Source: Robiginitomaculum sp.
Lineage (GTDB): Bacteria > Pseudomonadota > Alphaproteobacteria > Caulobacterales > Maricaulaceae
DNA: 53,280 bases
Direction: 5' to 3'
Assembly (NCBI GenBank): GCA_002733805.1
Contig: NVXG01000039.1
Span: 1-53,280 of the forward strand
Shown here: positions 1 through 8,875 of the stretch, in pieces
Position numbering within the stretch: the first letter of the stretch is position 1
How the letters are laid out: each line of letters opens with the position of its first letter
The notes under the pieces: generated by a model
Seen by the model: only the letters and a program-made list of their open reading frames with translations
Told to the model about the DNA's origin: nothing
Databases searched by the model: none
Position numbers and translations under genes: made by a program

Positions 1-994
1 TGCCCAGAATTCCACTTTGCGGTGCGTTCAGGATCGGCGTTGACATCAGCGAGCCATATACCCCGCCATTAGAGATGGTAAAGGTCGCGCCGGTCATATC
101 GGCCATGGTCAATTTACCGTCACGGGCTTTGGCCCCCATGTGGGCAATTTCTTGCTCTACCCCGCCCATCGACAAGGCATCGCATTCCCGAATGACCGGA
201 ACCACCAAGCCTTTTTCCGTGCCGACAGCCACGCCAATATCATAATGGTTTTTGAAGATCAGCGTATCGCCATCAATCTCGGCATTGACCTCGGGAATGT
301 CTTTTAGGGCTTGCACACAGGCTTTGACAAAAAACGACATGAAACCCAGCTTGATACCGTGTTTTTTGGCAAACATATCTTTGTATTTTGATCGAGACGC
401 CATGATGGCACTCATATCCACCTCGTTAAAAGTGGTCAGGATGGCTGCGGAGTTTTGGGCTTCTTTCAGCCGCCTTGCGATGGTTTGGCGCAGGCGTGAC
501 ATCTTCACACGCTCTTCACGCGGGCCAGTGTCGCGTGGTGCTGCCGGGGCGCTGGCTGGTGCCTTGGCTGCGGCAATGGCATCGCCCTTGGTGATCCGCC
601 CACCCTTACCTGTGCCGGTTACCGAAGCAGGCTCAGTGCCGGTTTCGGCCATTTTACGAGCCGCAGATGGCATGGCATTGGGTGCAGAAGTGGCTGGCGC
701 TACTGCTTCAACTGGTTTTGGCGCGGCGACTTTTGCGGCTGGCGCGGCGGCCTTGCCTTTGCCGGGTGTTACTACGCCCAACAAAGCACCGATTTCAACT
801 TCGGCTCCCTCCTCGGCGACGATTTTGCTCAACACCCCGTCTTCGGGTGCCGCCACCTCGATGGAAACCTTGTCAGTTTCCAATTCGACTAGCATTTCAT
901 CGCGAAGCACAGCATCGCCTTCGGACTTGGCCCAACTGGCCACAATAGCTTCGGTTACGGATTCGCCCAATTCAGGCACGACAATATCGGTCAT
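1..994 (-). CDS. sucB: Dihydrolipoyllysine succinyltransferase, E2 of 2-oxoglutarate dehydrogenase (3' part beyond window)
   Basis: E2 core of the 2-oxoglutarate dehydrogenase complex, which moves the succinyl group from E1 to CoA through a lipoyl arm in the cytoplasm. About 331 codons are visible; the catalytic C-terminus lies beyond base 1. The frame starts with a lipoyl domain (MTDIVVPELGESVTEAIV) whose ELETDKVSIEV motif carries the lipoylated K42. An Ala/Pro/Lys-rich linker follows at about 78-105, then a peripheral-subunit-binding domain (PSAARKMAETG, GKGGRITKGD), a second Ala-rich linker and the start of the acyltransferase domain (MSRLRQTIARRLKEAQ). The ATG at 994-992 overlaps the sucA stop in an ATGA junction, so translation is coupled to E1. 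Identification is firm; only the end is missing. Confidence 0.97.
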   Translation of the reverse strand, partial: MTDIVVPELGESVTEAIVASWAKSEGDAVLRDEMLVELETDKVSIEVAAPEDGVLSKIVAEEGAEVEIGALLGVVTPGKGKAAAPAAKVAAPKPVEAVAPATSAPNAMPSAARKMAETGTEPASVTGTGKGGRITKGDAIAAAKAPASAPAAPRDTGPREERVKMSRLRQTIARRLKEAQNSAAILTTFNEVDMSAIMASRSKYKDMFAKKHGIKLGFMSFFVKACVQALKDIPEVNAEIDGDTLIFKNHYDIGVAVGTEKGLVVPVIRECDALSMGGVEQEIAHMGAKARDGKLTMADMTGATFTISNGGVYGSLMSTPILNAPQSGILG

Positions 995-3894
995 TTTTCA
1001 GATCCTTCTGCAAAGGCACGATCCAGAAACGCTTCTAGTTCGGCCAGATGGAATTTCATGGCACCAGCGGCAGTAGAGGCCGATGCTTTGCGGCCCACAT
1101 AATGTGGCCTTGTATGCTTGGCTCCGATCATTTTCAGGACCCATTCGAGTGACGGTTCAATAAACGACCATGCACCCATGTTTTTGGGTTCTTCCTGACA
1201 CCAGATCATTTCCGCATTTTTGAAACGCGAAAGCTCGGTGCGTAATGATTTGGCTGGGACCGGGTACAATTGTTCAACCCGCATCAAGTAGACATCATCA
1301 ATGCCTCTTGCTTCGCGGGAGTCGAACAGGTCGTAATAAACCTTGCCGGTACACATCACGACACGCCGAATATCCTTGTCTGCCTTCAAGGTAATTTTTG
1401 CCTTGCGGGTTGGCATTTCTGCGTCATCCCACAGCACCCGGTGAAAGTTTGATTTGGCATTGATGTCGGAAAAATCAGATACGCAGCGTTTGTGCCGCAG
1501 CAGGGATTTTGGGGTCATCAAAATTAACGGTTTACGGAAATTACGGTGAATTTGCCGCCGCAAAATATGAAAATAATTGGATGGCGTTGTGCAATTGGCC
1601 ACTTGCATATTGTCCTGCGCGCAGGCTTGCAAATACCGCTCAAGGCGAGCCGAAGAATGTTCTGGTCCCTGCCCCTCATAGCCATGCGGCAACAACATGA
1701 CCAACCCGGACATCCGCAACCACTTGCGTTCGCCACTGGACAGGAACTGGTCAACGATCATGTGCGCGCCATTGGCAAAATCGCCAAACTGCGCTTCCCA
1801 CAGGGTCAACGTATTGGGGGCCGCCAGCGAATAGCCATACTCAAAGCCCAGCACCGCTTCTTCGGACAACAGAGAATCAATCACCTCATAGGTTGCCTGA
1901 TCTTCAGAGACATTGTTCAAAAAGGTATATCTGGCTTCGGTTTGCTGATCGACAATCCGGCTATGCCGTTGGCTGAACGTGCCACGCCCGCAATCCTGCC
2001 CGGACAAACGAACTCCGTATCCTTCGTCCAGCAAGCAAGCAAATGCCAAATGTTCAGCCGTGGCCCAATCTAGATTCTTACCCGTTTCAATTGATTTTTG
2101 CCGCGCACCAATGACCCGTTTCAAGGTGCGGTGCGTATCGTATTCATCGGGAATTTTGGTCATGGCCAAACCGAGACGTTTTAACCGTTCCAGCGAAACA
2201 CCGGTGCGCCCGCGCCGGTCACTGGTCGCCCGACCAAGCCCTGACCAAGCCCCGTCCAGCCAATCGGCCTTGTTATGCTCCTGCTGAATTCCTGCTTCAA
2301 ATTCAGCCTCCAAAAACGTCTTAAACTCGGTTCGCCACTGGTCGATCTCTTCCTGCGTAATCACCTTTTCTGCGAGCAAACGGTCGGTATAAAGCTGTAG
2401 CGTGGTCTTCTGACCCTTGATTTTACGGTACATGATCGGCTGCGTGAAAGACGGATCATCACCCTCATTGTGCCCATAACGACGATAGCAAAACATATCG
2501 ATAATCACATCAATCCCAAATTCCTGACGAAATTCGGTCGCGACTTTGGCGGCATGCACCACGGCTTCAGGGTCATCACCATTTACATGGAAAATCGGTG
2601 GCTGCACGGCCAAAGCAATATCCGTCGGATAGGGCGAAGAGCGTGAAAATTGCGGGCTGGTGGTAAAGCCGATCTGATTATTGACAATAAAGTGGATGGT
2701 GCCACCAGTTTGGTGGCCGACCAAACCCGACATGGCAAAACATTCGGCAACGATCCCCTGTCCGGCAAAGGCCGCATCACCATGTAGAAGAAGCGGCAGG
2801 ATATGCGAACGATCTGTATGCTCGTCCTCAGGGGCGGATGGCTCTTGCTTGGCGCGCACTTTGCCCAACACCACCGGGTTTACTGCTTCGAGATGCGATG
2901 GGTTGGCGGTCAGCGACAAATGCACCGAATTGCCATCAAATTCTCGATCCGAGCTAGCTCCCAAATGGTATTTCACATCGCCAGACGCATAATCATCCTC
3001 GCCCCAAGTGTGCCCCCCGGCAAATTCATTGAATACCTGACGATAGGCCTTGCCCATTACTGCGGTCAGTACATTCAAGCGGCCCCGGTGCGGCATGCCC
3101 AGAACAATTTGCTCGACGCCGAGATTGCCGCCGCGTTTGATAATTTGCTCCATGGCCGGGATCAATGATTCCCCGCCATCCAGACCAAAGCGTTTGGTGC
3201 CGGGATACCGCTTGTGCAAGAACTGCTCAAACGCCTCGACTTCCATCAATTTTTTCCAAATAGCCTTGCGGCCCTCCGGGGTAAATGAAACCGATTTTTC
3301 TTCACCCTCGATCCGACGTTGCAGCCAGCTTTTTTGTTCTGTGTTGGAGATATGCATGAATTGCACAGCAAATTTACCGCAATAGGTATTTCGCAAGATC
3401 ACCAATATCTGTCGAATGCTTGCCGTTTCCAGCCCCAATACATGATCAATAAAAATTTCCCGGTCCATATCTTCCGGACCAAAGCCGTAACTGGCTGGGT
3501 CCAGCTCTGGATGCGGTATTTTTTCAGCAATCCCCAACGGGTCCAGATCTGCCTCCAAATGACCGCGCACCCGATAGGCCCGGATCATCATCAGGGCACG
3601 GATACTGTCATGAGTGGCTTTGCGAATTTCCTCTGGCGTGGCCCCCGGCACCCGCGCCTGTTGTTTGGCCGACAACTGGCTTTTCGCAGGCCACTCGCCG
3701 GTCATGGCACCGGTCAGCTCATCACCAATTTTTGGTGGCCAGTCGGTCCGCTTCCAGCTTGGTCCCGGCGCAGGTTCGGTTTCAAAAAATGCACGCCAGT
3801 CTTGCGGGACCGTTTCCGGATTATCGCTAAATTTAGCCTGCATATGTTCAAGCCAGGCTGCGTTGGTTCCCGAAAGAAAGGTCTGGTCCGACAT
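991..3894 (-). CDS. sucA: 2-oxoglutarate dehydrogenase E1 component
   Basis: Thiamine-diphosphate-dependent decarboxylase that commits 2-oxoglutarate to the TCA cycle and succinylates the E2 lipoyl arm. At 967 aa it is a little longer than the E. coli enzyme (933 aa). The N-terminus FLSGTNAAWLEHM is the typical E1o start. GMPHRGRLNVLTAVMGK (about 265-280) and GDAAFAGQG (ThDP/Mg site, about 370) are visible, and the C-terminal third contains LLPHGYEGQGPEHSSAR. An AGAGG-like ribosome site precedes the ATG at 3894. The gene lies 23 bases after sucD and overlaps sucB by four bases (ATGA), so it is part of the sucCDAB operon. Confidence 0.98.
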   Translation of the reverse strand: MSDQTFLSGTNAAWLEHMQAKFSDNPETVPQDWRAFFETEPAPGPSWKRTDWPPKIGDELTGAMTGEWPAKSQLSAKQQARVPGATPEEIRKATHDSIRALMMIRAYRVRGHLEADLDPLGIAEKIPHPELDPASYGFGPEDMDREIFIDHVLGLETASIRQILVILRNTYCGKFAVQFMHISNTEQKSWLQRRIEGEEKSVSFTPEGRKAIWKKLMEVEAFEQFLHKRYPGTKRFGLDGGESLIPAMEQIIKRGGNLGVEQIVLGMPHRGRLNVLTAVMGKAYRQVFNEFAGGHTWGEDDYASGDVKYHLGASSDREFDGNSVHLSLTANPSHLEAVNPVVLGKVRAKQEPSAPEDEHTDRSHILPLLLHGDAAFAGQGIVAECFAMSGLVGHQTGGTIHFIVNNQIGFTTSPQFSRSSPYPTDIALAVQPPIFHVNGDDPEAVVHAAKVATEFRQEFGIDVIIDMFCYRRYGHNEGDDPSFTQPIMYRKIKGQKTTLQLYTDRLLAEKVITQEEIDQWRTEFKTFLEAEFEAGIQQEHNKADWLDGAWSGLGRATSDRRGRTGVSLERLKRLGLAMTKIPDEYDTHRTLKRVIGARQKSIETGKNLDWATAEHLAFACLLDEGYGVRLSGQDCGRGTFSQRHSRIVDQQTEARYTFLNNVSEDQATYEVIDSLLSEEAVLGFEYGYSLAAPNTLTLWEAQFGDFANGAHMIVDQFLSSGERKWLRMSGLVMLLPHGYEGQGPEHSSARLERYLQACAQDNMQVANCTTPSNYFHILRRQIHRNFRKPLILMTPKSLLRHKRCVSDFSDINAKSNFHRVLWDDAEMPTRKAKITLKADKDIRRVVMCTGKVYYDLFDSREARGIDDVYLMRVEQLYPVPAKSLRTELSRFKNAEMIWCQEEPKNMGAWSFIEPSLEWVLKMIGAKHTRPHYVGRKASASTAAGAMKFHLAELEAFLDRAFAEGSEK

Positions 3895-3917
3895 GCAATT
3901 TGCCTCTTCTTGTTCGC

Positions 3918-4793
3918 TTATCCCTTAAGCACTTCGATAAGGGTTTTGCCCAAAGCCGCCGGTGATGGAGATACGGTAACTCCAGCCGATTTTAAGGCTT
4001 CGATTTTACCCTCTGCGCCGCCCTGACCACCCGAAACAATCGCTCCGGCATGACCCATGGTTCGCCCTGGTGGCGCGGTCAGACCAGCAATAAAACCAAC
4101 GACCGGCTTTTTGATTTTGGAGCTTTTCAAAAACTCAGCAGCTTCTTCCTCAGCGGTACCGCCAATTTCGCCAATCATCACGATGCTTGTCGTCTCGTCG
4201 TCAGCCAAAAACATCTCCAAACAATCAATGAAGTTCGTACCGTTTACCGGGTCGCCCCCGATACCGATACAGGTGCTTTGACCCAGACCAACCGCAGTGG
4301 TTTGCCCCACCGCCTCATAGGTCAGAGTGCCGGATCGCGAAACCACACCGACCGAACCGCGTTGGTGGATATGGCCCGGCATAATGCCAATTTTGCATTC
4401 ACCAGGCGTAATCACACCCGGACAATTTGGCCCAATTAATCTTGTTTTGGAGCCGCTTAATGCTCGTTTGACCTTGACCATATCAGCCACTGGAATGCCT
4501 TCGGTAATACACACCACCAGCTCGAGATCGGCGGCGATTGCTTCGCAAATCGCATCGGCAGCAAAGGGTGGTGGTACATAAATCACGCTAACCGTGGCGC
4601 CGGTGCCTTCACGTGCGCCACCAACCGTGTTGAATACCGGCAGGCCAATATGTTTGGAGCCACCTTTGCCCGGCGTTACTCCGGCCACCATCTGGGTGCC
4701 GTATGCCAAGGCTTGCTCTGTATGAAAGGTGCCGTTTTTGCCGGTCAGCCCCTGCACAATAATTTTTGTATTTTTATCTACGAGTACAGACAT
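3918..4793 (-). CDS. sucD: Succinyl-CoA ligase, alpha subunit
   Basis: Alpha subunit of succinyl-CoA synthetase, making succinate and ATP/GTP from succinyl-CoA in the TCA cycle. At 291 aa it is normal for the family. The N-terminal CoA-binding Rossmann domain ([15 protein letters not shown]) and the phosphorylated-histidine loop GHAGAIVSG (H248) are present, as is [16 protein letters not shown]. The ATG directly abuts the sucC stop codon with no spacer, so the two subunits are co-translated. sucA follows 23 bases downstream. Confidence 0.98.
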   Translation of the reverse strand: MSVLVDKNTKIIVQGLTGKNGTFHTEQALAYGTQMVAGVTPGKGGSKHIGLPVFNTVGGAREGTGATVSVIYVPPPFAADAICEAIAADLELVVCITEGIPVADMVKVKRALSGSKTRLIGPNCPGVITPGECKIGIMPGHIHQRGSVGVVSRSGTLTYEAVGQTTAVGLGQSTCIGIGGDPVNGTNFIDCLEMFLADDETTSIVMIGEIGGTAEEEAAEFLKSSKIKKPVVGFIAGLTAPPGRTMGHAGAIVSGGQGGAEGKIEALKSAGVTVSPSPAALGKTLIEVLKG

Positions 4794-5963
4794 CTATTTG
4801 GCTCCTTTTACAGCAGCGACGATTTTTCTGGCCGCATCATCCAGATCATTGGCGCTGATCACATCCAGCCCCGATGTGCTGATAATTTCTTTGCCTCGTT
4901 TGACGTTGGTTCCTTCCAAACGAACCACCAGTGGCACTTTCAGCCCCACTTCTTTGACCGCAGCAATCACCCCCTCGGCGATCACATCACAACGCATGAT
5001 CCCGCCAAAGATATTGACCAGAATGCCTTTTACATTGGGATCAGACGTAATGATCTTAAAAGCTGCCGTAACTTTTTCCTTAGTCGCGCCACCGCCAACA
5101 TCTAGGAAGTTGGCTGGCGAAGACCCGTATAATTTGATGATGTCCATGGTCGACATAGCCAGCCCAGCCCCGTTGACCATGCAGCCAATTTCACCATCCA
5201 GTGAAATATAAGATAAATCGTATTTGCCAGCCTCTAGTTCTTTTGGGTCTTCTTCGCTTTCATCGCGCAAAGCCTCGATATCCGGATGGCGATACAGCGC
5301 ATTGCCATCAAAACTCATTTTGGCATCCAGACAGACCAGATCACCAGAGCCGGTCAGGACCAACGGGTTAATCTCGAGCAAGCTCATATCTTTGGTCACA
5401 AAGGCTTTGTACAAAATGCCGGCCAGCTTTCCGGCCTGTTTGGCGGCTGCACCCGAAAGGTTCAGAGCGCGCGCCACCGCCCGGCCATGGTGCGGCATGA
5501 TGCCGGTGGCAGGATCAATGGTGAAGGTATGAATTTTCTCCGGCGTTTCTTCAGCTACCGCCTCAATATCCATTCCACCTTCGGTCGAAACTACAAATGC
5601 CACCCGGCTGCTGGCCCGATCCAATAGCATCGACAAATAAAACTCATCGGCAATATCAGCACCGTCTTCAATAAAGATGCGATTTACCTTTTTACCCTTC
5701 GGCCCGGTTTGGTGGGTGACCAATTGCATGCCCAGAATTTCATTGGCGTAGCGCTCAACCTCCTCCATAGATTTGGCAATTTTAACGCCGCCACCCTTGC
5801 CGCGACCGCCCGCATGAATTTGGGCCTTTACCACCCACACCGGCCCAGGCAATTTGCGCGCCGCCTCCATGGCTTCTTCAATACTAAAAGCCGGATACCC
5901 TTCGGCCAATGGCGCGCCAAACTCTCGCAATACAGCTTTGGCTTGATGTTCGTGAATGTTCAT
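4794..5963 (-). CDS. sucC: Succinyl-CoA ligase, beta subunit
   Basis: ATP-grasp beta subunit of succinyl-CoA synthetase, 389 aa, the usual length. [16 protein letters not shown] is the standard N-terminus. The Gly-rich nucleotide loop [11 protein letters not shown] (51-61) and the C-terminal [15 protein letters not shown] are clear. A GAGGGG ribosome site precedes the ATG at 5963. It is the first gene of the sucCDAB operon. In many alphaproteobacteria mdh sits directly upstream; here that place is taken by a bufferin operon and mdh lies about 15 kb away. Confidence 0.98.
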   Translation of the reverse strand: MNIHEHQAKAVLREFGAPLAEGYPAFSIEEAMEAARKLPGPVWVVKAQIHAGGRGKGGGVKIAKSMEEVERYANEILGMQLVTHQTGPKGKKVNRIFIEDGADIADEFYLSMLLDRASSRVAFVVSTEGGMDIEAVAEETPEKIHTFTIDPATGIMPHHGRAVARALNLSGAAAKQAGKLAGILYKAFVTKDMSLLEINPLVLTGSGDLVCLDAKMSFDGNALYRHPDIEALRDESEEDPKELEAGKYDLSYISLDGEIGCMVNGAGLAMSTMDIIKLYGSSPANFLDVGGGATKEKVTAAFKIITSDPNVKGILVNIFGGIMRCDVIAEGVIAAVKEVGLKVPLVVRLEGTNVKRGKEIISTSGLDVISANDLDDAARKIVAAVKGAK

Positions 5964-6214
5964 AAAAACCCCTCAACAGGAATGGAAGGACGCCAAAACC
6001 CGAAAGCATGGCGAACAAGTGAATCAGGTCTGAATCCTATCCGGTACGGATATAACAATGTCCTAACCACAAAACCGTTTTGCATTCCTTGTCCGAAAAC
6101 CAACATTGACTTTGAAAGAAATACAGTATTTTGGCTGTACGAGCGTTCGCGGGATCACGCAATGGGCGATCCCGCTAAACATGCTCAATTTGAGTATATT
6201 AAATTTGAATTGGT
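5964..6214. other. Intergenic region between the doxX stop and sucC
   Basis: 251 bases without a convincing gene. It must hold the sucC promoter and 5' leader (minus strand) and the end of the doxX transcript. The one clear structure is the inverted repeat at 6149-6175, listed separately. I could not pick a convincing -35/-10 pair for sucC. Short frames on either strand lack ribosome sites and family resemblance. Confidence 0.5.
6149..6175. terminator. Hairpin between doxX and sucC
   Basis: Perfect 8-bp inverted repeat GCGGGATC / GATCCCGC (arms 6149-6156 and 6168-6175) around an 11-base loop, 40 bases past the doxX stop. There is no U-run on either strand, so it may be a processing or stabilising hairpin at the end of the buf operon transcript rather than a classical intrinsic terminator. 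Confidence 0.4.
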
Positions 6215-6673
6215 TTACTTGCGGGACTTCAACCAATGATCGACTGAATACCGTTGCGCCCCATAGGCCAAAACGGCCAGCAGGATCACCGCCCACCAAG
6301 CGTGATCATTCCACCAATACCCCAGACCATCTTCGGTCCAGAACGGATAAACGGCAGTACTGATCACCACGGTCATCACCAACAATCCTGCGGCGGCATA
6401 TCGGGTCATGAACCCAACCAACAGCATGAGCGGCAACAAGGTTTCGCCGATAGTGGCCATTGCCGCCGCAACAGTGGCCAACATATACGGCATGCCATCA
6501 AAATACTCATAGGCAAACAGATCAATCGCCCCTTCAAAATCCTTCACCTTGACGATGCCGGATTTCAGGAACATGCGGGCCATAACCAGACGCATGGCCA
6601 GATCAGCAATCGATGGCAGTTTGTCGGCAAAACCTTCAAACCCGGTCATTAGTTTTCTTAACTGAGCAATCAT
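6215..6673 (-). CDS. DoxX family membrane protein of the bufferin (gig-like) operon
   Basis: Small integral membrane protein (152 aa) of the DoxX family, with about four hydrophobic segments and family motifs LVMARMFLKSGIVKVKDF and ATIGETLLPLMLLVGFMTR. It is the last gene of bufA-bufB-bufC-doxX and its ATG overlaps the bufC stop (ATGA). The same four-family order is known for the gold/copper-responsive gigABCD operon of Caulobacter (gigD = DoxX) and for bufferin operons. The precise function of the DoxX partner is unknown; a role at the inner membrane in metal or redox handling is inference from context. Confidence 0.88.
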   Translation of the reverse strand: MIAQLRKLMTGFEGFADKLPSIADLAMRLVMARMFLKSGIVKVKDFEGAIDLFAYEYFDGMPYMLATVAAAMATIGETLLPLMLLVGFMTRYAAAGLLVMTVVISTAVYPFWTEDGLGYWWNDHAWWAVILLAVLAYGAQRYSVDHWLKSRK

Positions 6674-7431
6674 CTTGCTTCCCCTTTGAATAATCCTGCT
6701 GACAGCCAGCGAGAGAATTGTTGCTGTAAATCAAATGCGCGATCGAACCGGCAGCTTTCCGAATAGGCTTGCGCCAGACTCTGCCCGGCTTCCACATTGT
6801 TCAAAAATACATATTCGGCACGGCTCAAGGCCGCATGGTGAACGGTGTTATTCTCCCGCCAGACCAAGGCCCACTCGGCACCTTTTTTAAGATCAATCGC
6901 CTTGACCTGTTCATCTTCCTTATTGGTTCGCCAAATGGAATAAGCCGGCACCTTAAAGCGCAACAATTGCGCGCTGACCGCCAAGCCCGGCTTCATAAGC
7001 GGCAATGCACCATGAGATGCGCCTTGCAAATCTTTCGCGTCAAGCGGTGGCGTATCAGCCGCGCCATAGGCAGCAAACCAGGCCCGATCCAACTCGGCCA
7101 CAGCCGACAACCAAGGCAGGTCATTTTGCACCGGCGCAAAGGTTCGCAAAAAGGCCGGAAATTCATCCCCATACAAGGTCAAGCTGGCTATACTTGGCGG
7201 ATGATCTCGCACAAAAGCCTGCGCCAAACCTTGCATGTATTCGTCACCAACAATGCGCGAAACAACCGGATATCCACTGACAATGACGCTTTGCACCGAG
7301 GTCCGGTAATTGCCCCGGTGTGCCTCAATCCGATGCGCTGCATCTGCGCCGATTATCGGCACCATCGGCTCGTCACTATTGTCCAATATTGCTTCAGCCA
7401 TAGCTTGATAAAAACCTTCATCACCCGGCAT
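6670..7431 (-). CDS. bufC: DUF2063 partner protein of the MNIO enzyme (BufC/GigC type)
   Basis: DUF2063-family protein, 253 aa, the partner that normally accompanies an MNIO (DUF692) enzyme and helps it bind the precursor peptide. Characteristic features are RIEAHRGNYRTSVQSVIVSGYPVVSRIVGDEYMQGLAQAFVR (quoted in parts: GYPVVSRIVGDEYM, AQAFVRDHPP) and YGDEFPAFLRTFAP. The start overlaps the end of bufB by 11 bases and its stop overlaps doxX by four, so all three are translationally coupled. The N-terminal helix usually found ahead of this domain is short here. Confidence 0.88.
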   Translation of the reverse strand: MPGDEGFYQAMAEAILDNSDEPMVPIIGADAAHRIEAHRGNYRTSVQSVIVSGYPVVSRIVGDEYMQGLAQAFVRDHPPSIASLTLYGDEFPAFLRTFAPVQNDLPWLSAVAELDRAWFAAYGAADTPPLDAKDLQGASHGALPLMKPGLAVSAQLLRFKVPAYSIWRTNKEDEQVKAIDLKKGAEWALVWRENNTVHHAALSRAEYVFLNNVEAGQSLAQAYSESCRFDRAFDLQQQFSRWLSAGLFKGEAR

Positions 7432-8278
7432 GGAGCATCTCCCGTTCCGGTTGTCGCAAAACTTGTTCAGCCCGGTTGCGCTCCGCCATCAGCTCCGCAA
7501 AGCTCGGGATATTGTCATCGCGTTCGATCAATACCGGCTTGGGACCATACAATTTGCGGACCCGGGCCAGCATTTCCCATACTGGCTCACCGACCGGCGC
7601 ATCATGGCTGTCGATTAAAATCGTTTCATCGCCGATCTGGCGCGGCGTAGCGCCAGCAATATGAATTTCACCAACCAGATGACCCGGCACAGCATCCAGC
7701 CAAACTTCAGCCGACAGGTCCACATTGGCCTCGCAAACAATGATATTATTCAGATCAAACAGCAATCCGGCGCCAGTGCGTTTGGCAGCTTCCACATACA
7801 TTTCGGGTAAATCTTCGATGCCGGGAAGCGGTAAATACAGGCTTGGATTTTCAATCAACAAGGTACGACCCAGAACCTCTTGTGTTTCGTCAATATGTGC
7901 CACCACTCGGTCCAGCGCATCCGCACTAACTGGCGGCGGTAGCAAATCGGCAAAATAAGTGTCCCCAAGTCGGGACCAAGCCAGATGCTCGGACACTTGC
8001 ACAGGATCAAACTGGTCAGTTAGTCGCTTCAAACGCTTCAAATGCTCTGGGTCGGGTCGATCCGGCCCACCCAAAGATAGGCCAACACCGTGGAACGACA
8101 TGGGAAATTTTTGGGCGAAGGCTTCCAACCAGCTTAATCGCGGACCACCAGCCACCATGTAATTTTCAGGATGGATCTCGAACCACAGACCGGGTTCGGC
8201 GCAGTGCATCGCATCTTCATAATGTATCGGCTTTAAGCCAATCCCCGCAGAATCGGGTAATTTCCGATTATTGCTCAT
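7421..8278 (-). CDS. bufB: MNIO family (DUF692) multinuclear iron oxidase, RiPP-modifying enzyme
   Basis: DUF692/MNIO TIM-barrel enzyme, 285 aa. Family members use two or three iron ions to oxidise cysteines in a precursor peptide, forming thiooxazoles in bufferins. Likely metal ligands and signature stretches are SFHGVGLSLGG (H63), VSEHLAWS, LIENPSLYL, LLFDLNNI, GEIHIAG and IDSHDAPV. The start is GIGLKPIHYEDAM, typical of the family. Its probable substrate is the 102-aa BufA encoded just upstream. A hairpin followed by a U-rich stretch lies between the two genes and probably lowers enzyme expression relative to peptide. Confidence 0.93.
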   Translation of the reverse strand: MSNNRKLPDSAGIGLKPIHYEDAMHCAEPGLWFEIHPENYMVAGGPRLSWLEAFAQKFPMSFHGVGLSLGGPDRPDPEHLKRLKRLTDQFDPVQVSEHLAWSRLGDTYFADLLPPPVSADALDRVVAHIDETQEVLGRTLLIENPSLYLPLPGIEDLPEMYVEAAKRTGAGLLFDLNNIIVCEANVDLSAEVWLDAVPGHLVGEIHIAGATPRQIGDETILIDSHDAPVGEPVWEMLARVRKLYGPKPVLIERDDNIPSFAELMAERNRAEQVLRQPEREMLHAG

Positions 8279-8307
8279 GGTTACATCTTGCTTTGGACAT
8301 AAAAATA

Positions 8308-8352
8308 CCCGGCGGCTGCGGTGGGGGGAGGGGTGAAATTACAGCCACCGGG
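8308..8352 (-). terminator. Attenuator-like hairpin between bufA and bufB
   Basis: Read on the minus strand, CCCGGTGGCTG (8352-8342) pairs with CAGCCGCCGGG (8318-8308), 11 bp with one G-U pair around a 23-base loop. TATTTTTAT follows directly. It sits 24 bases after the bufA stop and 29 before the bufB start. The likely role is partial termination, so that precursor peptide is made in excess over its modifying enzymes, as is common in RiPP operons. Confidence 0.7.
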
Positions 8353-8376
8353 TCAAAAATAACAGCTTGTTGCCGA

Positions 8377-8685
8377 TTAGCTTTCCATAGCTGCTTTTGC
8401 TTGTTTTGTGCTCATACCATGATGCTCATTACCATCAGCATCAGTTTCAACCGTGTCAGCGCAAGTACCTTTTGGTACAAATTGCCACTCACCACCACCA
8501 TAGCTCACGGTCGACTGACCTTGGCAAGAATGGGTTTTGGACAGATTTCCACAATCATTTTCACCAGCAACGGTAATACCGTAGCATTTTTCTTTTGGTG
8601 CAGCATTGGCAGCGGTAATACCGGCGCTTAAAGCCATTGCAATACCAGTACCAGCGGCGATCGTAATTTTTACAGGTGCGTTCAT
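8377..8685 (-). CDS. bufA: Bufferin-type precursor peptide (DUF2282), exported and cysteine-modified
   Basis: 102-aa DUF2282 protein, the probable substrate of the MNIO enzyme. A signal peptide spans residues 1-29 (KITIAAGTGIAMALSAGITAANAAP), split here into KITIAAGTGIAMALSAG and ITAANAAP. The mature part has four cysteines: C34 (EKCYG), C45 (NDCGN), C54 (HSCQG) and C75 (KGTCAD), spaced as in bufferins, where central cysteines become copper-binding thiooxazoles. I chose ATG 8685 because AAGGA lies eight bases upstream; a TTG two codons earlier is less likely. A small hairpin CGGGT/ACCCG lies in the leader at 8715-8728. Periplasmic copper (or gold) buffering is inferred from the family. Confidence 0.92.
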   Translation of the reverse strand: MNAPVKITIAAGTGIAMALSAGITAANAAPKEKCYGITVAGENDCGNLSKTHSCQGQSTVSYGGGEWQFVPKGTCADTVETDADGNEHHGMSTKQAKAAMES

Positions 8686-8875
8686 AGTCAAATTCCTTTA
8701 GTTGAATGTCAGTTCGGGTTTGTACCCGCCTCGCCATAACAACATAGCAATTAATTTTCCCCTGTCCCCTCACAAAATCCGGTTTTTTCATCAAACAAAT
8801 GTGAGCCGTACGTGTTGAAGAACCTAGAAACCCAGCGGGCTTGCAAGGCCCCGCCAAACCAGACAAATTGCACCC

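Noticed and set aside
252-1076. 274-codon open frame on the plus strand
   Set aside because: It lies antisense to sucB and the sucA end; its Ala/Ser-rich translation mirrors the E2 linkers. No family resemblance.
3319-4026. 235-codon open frame on the plus strand
   Set aside because: Antisense to sucA and sucD, both unambiguous.
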